From: Pagrus major
Taxonomy: Eukaryota > Chordata > Actinopteri > Spariformes > Sparidae
Direction of reading: 5' to 3'
Length of the DNA: 64,000 bases
Assembly (NCBI RefSeq): GCF_040436345.1
Contig: NC_133230.1
Span: forward strand, 20,222,197-20,286,196
The stretch's first letter is position 1. Every line of letters begins with the position of its first letter. Under the pieces are notes generated by a model. The model saw only the letters and a program-made list of their open reading frames with translations, was not told where the DNA came from and made no database searches. Below are positions 49,301-61,300 of the stretch, one piece after another. The translations under genes and the position numbers were made by a program.

Positions 49301-52300
49301 CTGGAACGTGGAGCGGGGCGCCGGAACAGCCCCCTGTCTCTTTCTCTCTCACAAGAGTACACACTCAAACACATGAGTACATGAGCACTCACACCAAATG
49401 AAGCAATTTCTTTTGTGTCTTCTGTTAAAGGGCAAATCCACTAATTTTCCACATTTAACTGTGTTTAAAGGTCTTGGGGATATCTCTTCAACACAATACA
49501 TACATTGGCATGACGCCAAAACTCTTAATTCTTCAAATTCTGTTGATTTTTTTTTTTACATATTGCACCTTTAATGTGTAAAATTGGTGGAGTTACCCTT
49601 ACCTAATCCAACATAATCAATTATATGAAGTGCTGTAGTGTCAGAAAGACCAAATCCCAGGAGTATTCAGGTCAAGTTACTGACTAATTCCTGGACCAAT
49701 CAAGTTGCATGTGCTGCAGAGAAACATTTAGACAACTATCTCTGGAGTCAAAACATGTGTAATAGTAAAACATAATGTGGCTGCAAGGTGGAAGACCTCA
49801 GTTTCAATACAGATTTCTCAGTCAGACTGGCAGAGAGACCCATGTGGGAGGAACAGTGGGGAGGGATGGCCAGGATTTTAGGGAGGGATGTGATTTGATG
49901 GTGAGACAACCATATCCAGAGTCAGCCTTCCTATGACTTCAGTTTGGGAGGTCCGAACAACCAGATGACTCTGTTGTGAAGTCCACATGGAGTTCTCAAT
50001 GCCATAAACAGTTTCAGATTATACAAGATTTTTCTTCCTCTATATGTTTAGTGTACAACCGGACATGTCAGCAAACAAACAAATAAAAAAGAAGAAAGTC
50101 GGTCATCTGTGTTCAGGCTACGAGACGATATGGGAAGAGGGATGGAACAGAGGAATGGCAGGGGATTGCTTTCATAAAGTGCCTTGCGTAAAGTGGCCAG
50201 ACCAAGCCAAGAGAAATATCCCCTCAATTGCATTAATTAAGGCTCAACCAAGATGCTGAAAAAACAATGATGTGGGAGCAACTGCATTACTCAGGTCAGA
50301 TCGGACCGATCATTCCACCCTGTTAGCTGTCCCATGGCACTTGCATGTCTCCACTTCTCTTCATCCATAAATGGATTCCACAAAATCCTCCGGAAAATGA
50401 AGAAATACACTCTTCCTGTTAGGATCCTCTTTCAAAGCAACTGCACATGAAGACGGAAGGCCTTTCCTTTTTTGTCTAAACATTAAAATTATGCAGAGCG
50501 ATATGACCAAGACCTCTTTACCTTTCTAATCTCCTTCTAAAAACAGCCAAACCACATCTGTCACGGCCAGTCAGGCACAACTAAAAGGTTTTTTGTCGCT
50601 ACATTACTACCGCTGAGAAAAAATCATATCCCAAAAAATTTATTTGTGTTGCAATGGGAACACAAACAGAGCTCAAATCTGATATGAACTGTACTGTAAT
50701 GGTCAGACTTCAAATTCATAATCGACTCTGTACCGGGGCCCTTTTAGTGCCCTCACGGGCAGCATTCCTTGATTACTCACCTTCCAATATAAACCTAGCA
50801 GAGCCACTCAGCCAAACAATGTAATCTTGGGGTGAGAAGTCATGTTAGGCTCTCCAGGAATGAGCTTCTGTTCAGGAAGACGTTCCCACCAAACACCATT
50901 TTGTGAAGCGGTTTGGACAGAAATTCTCCGAATATCTTTGTAAATGCTAACATGAAAGCTTTCCCCTTGATGTGGGTGTATTTTTGACTATTTTGGACAG
51001 CACTGTGCTTAGGTAAGGGAATATTCAGTACAGACACAAATATGAGGGTTTTTCTGAGTTATAGCTCAATAGTTCTCATACACGTTGTCAGTTTTCAGCC
51101 GTGTGGTGTTTATATAAAGTGAGACATCAAATGAAAACTAAAGGAGCTGAACAACACTTTTCTCTTAACTCTTTTGCTAAGTCCTAATTTCACAAAGTCT
51201 GATCCTTTCGAAAGAACCATTATTCAAATGGAATCAAAAACAAATCCAGTTACATTTTTCCAGCCCAAGTGTCTGAAAGTAACTACCCAGGGATTGTGCA
51301 AAATCTCTTCTATACCTGGTATCTGCAATGGCTCTGGTCCAGCAGCTGTTGAGACTGGAGTCTCTGCTGTTGTAGTTTCTGGATAGCAAACTGAAGCTGG
51401 TAGCTTCCTTGAGTGGGCTGGTAGTGCTGCTGGGGGTTCACCCCCGTCACCAAGCTGTTGGCACTCTGGCACATCTGCCCGTCCCAGAGACCCTTCTCAT
51501 TCTTCAGTGGCCTGTGGCTTGGAGAGCAGAAATGAAGAGAAGTCAGTGAAAAGGTGAAAAAATGAATATTGACAGAAACACACCTACTTGCTCTTCTGAA
51601 CCACACAAGCTGTGCTGCTTTGCAGTTAATACAATCTGTGTACACGTGTTTTATTTGCACTCTAAGCAAAACTGTGTATCTATGAAGGTTTCAGCTCATC
51701 TTGGAAAACCCCCCTCTAAAGAAAAAGACTATTCTTTAAATTTTTCTGCCACTCAATTAAAAAACAATAAAAATCAAAGGATGTAGCTTTATGATGTGCA
51801 GAAGCATGGGTTTATGGGAGTTGTTGTCTTCACTGTTAATCACTACTGTCAATGAAAATCTATCTGACTTGGCATATCATATGATATGTAACGAATTCAA
51901 AGATTTTTGGGAAATGCTCATTTGCTGAGAGTCACATAAGAGGACCAATACCTCTTTAAAGTCTCTCCGTTCAATATGAAGCTACAACCACTGAGCATAA
52001 AGACAAGAACCGAGGGAAACAGCTAGCCTGGCTCCGGAGCTTTGCTTGTTTTCAGTATTTATGCTAAGCTAAGATAACTGGAAGCTAGCTGTACGTTGTT
52101 GTTGAGATCTTTTCATCTTATTCTTGACAAGAAAGCCAGAAAACCTAATTCACAAAATGTTAACCTATTCCTTTAAAGTTGTGTGAAGCTGAAGAGATGT
52201 GAGAATTCTACTACAGCCCTAAAGCATATTTTTAAAATGATTGCATATTAAAGTCTTACCTTCTAATATTGTGATTGGGTAAGTGAGTAAAATTAGATTT

Positions 52301-55300
52301 GTCCTGTCTTTTCCTGTCTCAATAGCTAATAATGACCTTGAATACTACAAGATGGTGCAAGCTTCCGTGGCTTAATAGTGTGCCATAATATGATAGTATT
52401 CCCTACCATCTTTTCCTTGTCAGTAATTTTACCACCCAACCAAGGCGGAGATGTGGCAGTATCTAATGAACTCCCGCCACCACTGACAAAAAGTAAAAAA
52501 GACAAGACAGCTCACATCGTCCCAGTGTGGGCCCACAGAAGCCTCAATCCAAAGTGTGCGAATCAGAATCAAAGTAGAGGGCAAGCCTGTGGCAAACGCA
52601 GGCTGAACTAAAAACCTTTCCTCTTTGCCTCAGTGCTCCCCGAACTTCACGTTCCATTCACATCACAAAGCCACAACCTGGAAAGCAACCTTTTGACGAG
52701 CTCCACGAGTTTGTAACTGGATTATCTGTCATTAGAACTAAGCCTGTTTCAGCCCCCCTTTTTTTTCTTTTTGGCCTCTGCTAAAGCAATGAGGTGACCA
52801 GCTTCCCCCTTCAGACACGCTCAAATTGAGTCTATGTGGAGTCTGGTGGTGTGCTGCTGTATATGTACCACTTCAGCCAAAAATAATGCCATAAAGAGCA
52901 CTACTGGGAGCTGCAAGGAAAAAAAAAGAGAGATACAAGTACAGCTGAAGAAATGGGATCCCTGGGGGTCATAATGACAAAAAAGTTCTTGGAAATTCCT
53001 CCCATTACATGCAAAAACATTTGTCCATTGGTCTAGAGTAAAAGAAAACACTGGAGACTTAAAATCACAATCGCTGCTTTATTTTTAGAACCAAACCATG
53101 ATATGATCTAAAATTAGAGTTCAATTAATCTCGAACAACAATACACTCTGTGGGATAATGATCTTGCGTCGCTCAAGTGAAAAAAAAAATTCCTGTCCTG
53201 GGTGGCCAAACAAAGACACAAGGGATCTTAAACTCATGTGAAAATGCAATCCACCCATGTATTTCTCAGTTCACATAATGGCACATATATTGCAAAAACA
53301 ACTGGTGTGACCACGGGCCAATACAATTTTTTTAGCTCCTGGAAACAAAGGCTTGTCTGTAAACCTCGCAAGGCCAGAGATTCTACAACGCCAGGAGACA
53401 AAACAAGAACTCGTTCATTGTTTACAGCAGTCATTTCCTTTAGCTTGGCTGCCGTTTGCACACTGGACCACAGGGACTTCCAATGCTACCATTTTATTAG
53501 CATATGGTCTAAAATGGACTATTTCTCCGGACAAGAGCATGTGCTTTCCGTGAGCACAGTGTCGCAGTGGGACCCCAAGGAGAAGTGTTTTCAGACAGGG
53601 CTTGTCAACACAACACCACGCAAAAAATTACTACGGATCACCATGAATTTAAAAACAGCAGGAGCTCTTCGTCCAACACAGTGACCAATGAATAGAGGAA
53701 AAGAATTGAAAGAGAAGAACAGCTTTACATCTGAGTTTCTCATCACTCGTGCAACACATGTGTGGGGCTCCAACTATCTGGGACTTCCCTTCCTGCCGGA
53801 CTTCTGCTCACTGGTGTCAGCTTACTCCCTGCTGCGCTCGCCATCCTTTAATATGCTGATATGACTTACTGTAGAAGTGCACAGCAGCGCGAGTTGAGCA
53901 CATGTGCGGCATCAATCTAACTCAGCGTGAATGTGGGAAAATGGATGATCCGAGATGACATCATGCCACAGTATCTCAAAGCCCTGCCTGGTCCGTGTAA
54001 ACATCAGCCGTCTCGAGAGCACGAGGGTATTTCCAGCTATTACTCAGTTGTTTGTTTATCTTGTTTTATTGCATCGACATGACACTCAATAGAACTGACC
54101 TCAAAACATAAAAGAGAAATGACTAGTATCTCGGGATTTGTTGTGGGAGCAGTCTAGACAGGGAGGCTGTTGAACAATATTGGATCCTGAAACTACAAAA
54201 GGTGTGTTTGAAGAAACAGGTTTACTGAGTTTTCTGGTTAACTTTGCCGAGTTACATTTTATATGTATATATATGTATATACATTGAAATAATGTCTTCA
54301 TGTAGACCACATTTCGAGGAATCAACGTTGAAACTCCGGTTGGCGCTCACTGAGTTAAGTCTTTACTAGAAAAAACATGTATTGAGTTCAGAAGATCACT
54401 AGTTTTAAACAAGCTGAATGACTTCCCATAAACAAACTTATCAATGGCCGGTGCAACTCAGTCCTGATCCAATGGCAATTTGAGTGTCACACATTTGACA
54501 CACTAATGCAGCACACTGTTGGACACATGCTGTTGTAAAGGTGTGTGTATCCACTGAATAACCTAAATTCATTCACTGGAATTTCACTCGGCCTTACCTT
54601 AAGGGTTCTCCTTCCTTTTACCACATCTGGCTTCAATCAATGTGAATAAAAACTTCTCTTCCTTTAAATTCAAAGGAAGAGAGACATCAAACCAATTTTG
54701 CGGTGACTTTGTCCCCCCATCAAAGAAGTTTTACATTTTCACCAGAGTTTTTTTCTGATTAGCTGGACTGCTGGCTCAGCCAATGGGCTGCCATAAAACC
54801 CTTTGGAATGGTATGTCCTTACAAATTCGACCAAGTCAAACATCAATCTACCAAAGTATTGAACGGAGCTAAAAATACCCTGCACAAACAGGGTCGTGGT
54901 ATTCCTCAGGTCTAGCTGTGCTGGAGTGAACACAACACTGCGGAGATAATAGTTTCCGGTCATTTGTAAGTACAGAGAGAAGAAAATGGGGAGGTAATTT
55001 AACACAGCTCAAGACAAATTAATGAGTCACATGACTAATACAAGACAGACTTGGCGCTCCATCACAGACTCAAACCACAACTGTAGGAGCAAAGCAAAGC
55101 ATTCAAAACTAAGATGAATCAGTCAAACATAAGATGCTACTTTGTACAAATTACCATATTATTACAATGATAAGAACAACTTATAGAAATAACCTAACAC
55201 AAAAAAACCGTTGTAGTCTCAACGTCTGAATGTCTGTTGACCGAGTGTTTCATGTCTGTGTGTCACATCTCGTCACAAGTACACTGAATGGAAATCATCA

Positions 55301-58300
55301 CAAACGTGATGACAACCATCCCATAGTTAACCGTGGGTGTATGGAGACATGCTGCGGAGTGAGGCAGCAGCTCTCAGAGTGCTGATGCAGCATACCTGGT
55401 AGATCCTGGCAGCGGCACTTCAAAGCGTCGTGCTGCTCTTTGAAACCCATCATAGTTCACCCCTGTGGTTGCTTAAAGAGCCAGTGTGCTTAACAGTTTC
55501 AGTATGTTTGGCACAAACCATCAGCCTGAGTGTAGAGGGCAGAGAGGAGGGGGACTCAGGAAATTCTGTGTTATAAGAAACAGGGCAGAGGTGAAATCAA
55601 GGAAATGTATCCTAATATCTTATTAAAGACATTTCACTGCAATAAGAGGTAAACACCAAACCAAACGGATGAGCACTGGGGTATAAGAGAGCTTTTTGTA
55701 CTGCAAGCCAGTGGCAAATGGGAAGATAAAGGGAAATATCCCTTCTTTTTTGAATTATTAACCTGAAATGAGAAAAGATGAAATGTGGAGCTGTACTTAA
55801 ATGTATTTTCTGATAAATGAAGAGCCAATATATGTATATATATATATATGGAAAATTAGAAATATCTTAAAGGGAATGATGAAATTCAGAGAAGGAATGT
55901 GTGATCCATCAAGCCACAAAACTCAAAGGTGACTTCTGTCTCCTCTGTATCCGTACAATTATAAATTCTATTTAATCTCTCTACTTGGTTTGTGGAAATA
56001 AAAAACTTTTTTAAAAAGTGAAAAAAGCCAGACATTCCTGGAATTCCCTGACAGCTCGATACACAAGAAAGGGCCGGACTGGAAAAACAGAGTCCACGAT
56101 CAAGGCCAAGCTGTCTGAGACACTGTCACTCACATCTCAAGACAAAAATAAAAGGGGAGTGATCATAGATGCTTAACCCATCAATGAATTACACCCTCAA
56201 TAGCTGATTTATTATCCTGGCCCAGTATTGTAGAGCATGACCGTGTGATCATACTCTGTCCTTCTGTTTCCTTCTTTCTCAGAGCAATGTGAGGAAGGGG
56301 GGGTTTCAATGGTTCCAGAGGCGAGAGCCTGGAGCAGACAGACTACGTGGGTGTTGACATTGCCCCCTCACCACCACCTCCATCCCTCCAACGCAATGCT
56401 TTAAGCTGCCAGCATGCTTCACACACTCCCAGCACCGAGCGGCCAATTCCACTGCAAGTTACCTCCACAAAGAAAGCACAATTAGAAAGGGAACAAAATG
56501 CCCATTTCCAGACGCATATTGAACAAGTCGGGCCAGAGGAGTGTTGGCACTCCGCAATCCTTTTCCAAAGACTAACAATCTTCAATCTAAAAGGTCGTCA
56601 GAGACCATTAAAAAAGCCTTTAGATTCTATTGAGTGTGACCAAATAGGCAACCGCAATCTACAGTAAAGACTTGCGTAAAGCTGATTACACAGAAAATCC
56701 AAAGTGAATAACACTTTATACGTGCACATCAATACATCAATCACAAAGATGAAAAAGAAAAAAAACAGCTTCATCAAAGTTTAACATTCAACTTCAGTAT
56801 GTTTAGGCTCTTTAGGCTTTATGACAGATGAAACAATGGCTGTGAATACTAACTATAATGTCTCTGTCCGTGCACTGTACGTCAGGACAGCATCTCAAAC
56901 TCAAGGCTCTCAGAGGAGAGATATGCTGTTTACCCTGGCAGTGAACCCCATTGAGACAGTAATGCACTATTCCTTCTCTACTGCCTTAGGGGAGGGCGAA
57001 TAAATAGTTCCCGTGTGCACAATGGTGAAATTTGACCAAAAGGAGAACTGGAGCACTTAAAAGTGGGCAGAAGTGTGGAGGTATTGGGAAAAAATAATAA
57101 TCCTAAACTTAATCCCAAATCCAGTTGACAGCAACTTTAGGCATCCCTTTCTTGAAGTTAACAATGATACAAACGATTTTTTTAAAAATGTATCATAGGT
57201 TTACATTCTGTTTAATGTGCTGCAATTGAGCAGCTAATAAGCTTCCTAGCCTGCACACTGATGTTAGCAGTGCATTTGTCCTCGATGAATTATTGCTTGG
57301 TGGCTTGTTCAACAGGTCAGCTCAGGTACAAGATCAAACCTTTGTTCCTTTCATTGTTGTTTAAGTTAGATAGGATGAAGAAAAGAACAGACTGTCCTTT
57401 AGCAGGACTTTTCAGACTCAACTCCCTCAAATTCAAGGACCCGACACAGCGTAGTTTGAGACAGAGATCAAAGTAGTTACTGTCACAACGCTGAGAATTG
57501 TATGATAAAAACGAGCAGGCTTTACATAAGTTTGCAGACAACAATTACAAAGAAACTGCAGGAGACACATGCATGCCTATTTATTAATGTTAAGTAACAG
57601 AAAATATCAAAAAAACTTCAATTTGTATTCATGAAAAAGATTGGGTAAATGCAGTAAATAACAGTAGCAGCAGCATCACCAGTTCAACGGCTTTCGGACC
57701 GGTTTCTCTGTCCCGTTTTCATAATAAGATAATATGAGGCTGGGATTTTGAGCCACTGAAAACTGAGTGAGGAGCCCGCCATGAGAGAATGAACGTAACT
57801 GATAGCAGAAACACTGAAACTTTTTGAGGAACAAACTTTATATAAAGAAGATCTGTCACATCATGTCCGATACCCGACCTGATTAGTAATCAATTCTGCA
57901 TTCATTGGTGCATTCCTAATCGTACTGCAGAAAAGATATTCATTTATGTATTACGGGTTTGTTACAATCAGACTAAAATATTCCCTACATATTCCACAGT
58001 ACATGTCTTTGGACTTACCTGGTGCTGCTACATCGATCTGTTCCAGAGTGAACAGCCTTCACTGGCCCTTGGGGTATAGGTGCAGTATGTCGTACTTTAG
58101 GGTTCAGTGTGAAGCTCTCTTTGCCCAGCATCCTGTTGGCCAGGATCATGTTGCTCAGCTGTGGGCAGAGGACAGGTGATTTGATTCACATTCAAACATT
58201 AAGTCTCAACATCTCTCTACTAGTCATCCCAATGTCTAAAGCAAATGTTCGATGAATACGCACTTGTGTTCCTCCCTGCATTCTATTGTATATGGGGGGC

Positions 58301-61300
58301 TATGTGAAATGTACACACAGTACATGGCAGAGCTAGTCTCCACTCAGCACTAAATCCAGGTGGTCCTCTCCCCAACTTCTCCATCTATAGCAGAATCAGC
58401 TGTCATGACTCGACAGCTCGAATCTGTTTACAACCACATCAGGACTACTGAAGAAAACTGCACCTCTGTGCCGCCCTGGGAATTCTGCTCAGTGAAATCT
58501 AATGGGAGAATCAATTATACTGCTGTGGCGTTTTATTTACTTTACTTCCTCCTGTGCACTAAATGTCCAATGGGAAAATTGTAATGCTGCCAAGCCTTGT
58601 ACAGCATGAAAAATGTGTCAGCATGGTGTTATACAGCTACAGCTCCAAGTCACTTATTAAGGTATACTGGTTGTATTCATACAGACTGTTTGATATAAAC
58701 TGAGGAAATGAAAACACACATGTGGGTGCCAAGTTGCTGGGCTTTTTCGAAGAAATGTCATAAATCATATATCAAGTCAGGAGATCTATATTAGATTTAT
58801 ATGTATAAAATATCTACCACAATGACAAGTTCTTTACCACATGGGCACAGTTACCATCCTCCAGTATATGCAAGCGGTCATGTTTGTTGTCATGTAGGAT
58901 TCACCATCATATCTATGAATTACAGTGTACAAGTATCTTCGCTTTATTGCGGCTGTGCCTGGCTTTACTCAATTTCAAGTTTCTGTTTTGTATATGTGGC
59001 CAAGCATGAGGGTGAGTAATTACTTAAACCTTAGAGGTCATCTAGTGCAACAGGGTGTTGTTCGTGTTTACAAAGTTCTCCATTTAGTTCAGCAAGTGAT
59101 TTAATGACTTCAAATCTGAGCCCTAGAAAAACACAAAATGTACTCTGAGCCTTTAAGTGCTGAACACTGGACTATTTTACTGCGCAAAATAAACTGCTGC
59201 CAAGCCCAGGATTAACTATTCATGGGGTATACAGCAAACACCTCTTAAGATAGACGGAATAATGTACAGTCAAAAGGAAGCTGTAAAATCTGCAGTCTGT
59301 GTGGTCTGGTGCCATCACACACAAAAAAAACTTTGACAGTACAAATCCAATGAGGTAGAGGAGGAGGAGGAAGGGGAGGAGTAGGGAGGAAAGGTAAAGG
59401 GGCTCCCCATGCAGAATGACAAACCTTTGGGGAATATAGGAGAAGGTGGTGATGGAGCCAACGGAGCTGGCGCTCCCCTGCTCAGTGCCAATTTGCTACA
59501 TTCCTCTATTTATAAGCATCAATTACCACAAAAAAGTGGCTGCTTGTTAAGTATCAACAGAAATCACTCCCCCATGGTGCATCTGATAATGAGACCTCAC
59601 ACAGAGCCGAAGCTTGATGCGGCTCACCACTGTTTAGGCCAGCCAGCTTCAAACCCCAGTTCCAGACCCACCCCCACACCAACCCTCAGCCCACAGACTG
59701 CAGGCGAGCCGAGGGCTTGAAGGAGGAAGGTGCACGGTGCGAGGCAGCAGACCCTCCGGCTCCAACAGGTCTGCTGAACGAATGAGCAGCGAGATGCCGC
59801 CAATCAGCGTGGGGTCAGAGCCAGGTTTACACATCAACAAAGAGAAATATCAGAGACCTCACAGCGAGAGACTACTGCACAGGGGCCAGATTCTTCTTCC
59901 TGACATGAAACATTTGCACAGATCAGTTTACAGTTGCTTAATAACTAAAGCCTCTTCTTCGAGCACAGTGAAACTTCCTGCTCCAGGTGGGAGCAGCTGT
60001 CGGCCCAGTGGGCTGCAGAGGTGAAAATCATACTATGAACTCACGTGTTGCGTCAGCAGGTTGATTTGACTTGAGGTGGCATAGTGGCGAGCAACCTGCT
60101 TGTCGGCCAGCTTTGGCAGTGCTGCAATGAAGGCCTGCTGGTTCGACTGGACCTGGGCAGACAGGGAGTTTAACTCTTGGAATGTCCCTGATGAGTTTGA
60201 CTTCAGCTTACTGGAGCTGCTCCTCTTGATCACTGACATACAGAATAACAAAAGATAAACGTTAGAACATGGAGTTAAATTTGATAAAAAACATCATAGG
60301 GCTGAACTGAATGCTCTGAGGCTTCTACCGGTGAAATGATTGACATCCACATCACTATAGCGCTCAACAGTGAGGTTCCAGAAGTGAAAATCCAATTCAT
60401 ATTCTGAGTTGAGGGTTGTCATTATGTCGTAACCATTCAAGAAAGACTCACCACAAGCTATGAGATTGCGAAATGATGGTATTTGCCTCTGTAGAAGCAA
60501 CAAATCTGTGTGATATCAACCTCGTTTTAAGTACTATGCTACCCACAATCCTAAAGTGAATGACATCTCTGACTCGTGGAACGAAAAGTCATGCTGCCCA
60601 GCGGGATACTGCATAGACAATCGGATCATTTACTTTACGCTAAAAACAGAGAAGCCATGATTTACCTTTCTGACATGCTGCCTCTTTTAGAGATGAGGAA
60701 AAGTCAGGTCATATACTAGTGGTTATGAGTTGGAAGTCATTTTTTGAATTTGAAAAGAATAATTTGTAATGGTTTATGGGATGAGTATTCAGTCTTGAAA
60801 TGATTTTGAACACAGTCCTGTACCTTTGTCCATTTTTTCCGTTTTTGATATTTTTCCATCTGGTAGTTGGTTGTCTTGGTTCCGGGCAAAAAATTTTCTG
60901 AAACGTCAGTGGAGTGAATGATGGGAAATTCACTTCAGGAACCGGATCCGTTCAAAAAAGTGGGCAGTCACTGTTGAGCTCTATTCAAATGCTTCTGAGT
61001 TTTTTGTCTTTTTTTTTTTTTTTTTAAGAGAAAGAAGATGTTGCATCAGCTGCACTGAAAACGATGCTAAAGACCGATTGAGCAAGAAATGGAGCTCCTT
61101 TAATAAGTCTCAAAACAAGGTGTGTAAACACAATCTGACCACACAAAACAGTATCTATGAGCGGAAAAACATCCTCACGAGGGAGCATTTCTGCTCCGCT
61201 TGCACAAATACGGTCCCGTGAGCATGGAGTTGTGACAAGCACAAGCAGGACCCCTTCATATGGTCCCAGGAGGGAGGGGGATACCATGGCTGATATCTCC

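Noticed and set aside
53238..53684. 148-codon plus-strand open frame in a ttll5 intron
   Set aside because: No recognisable domain, no promoter or splice context, and another frame overlaps it; treated as chance.
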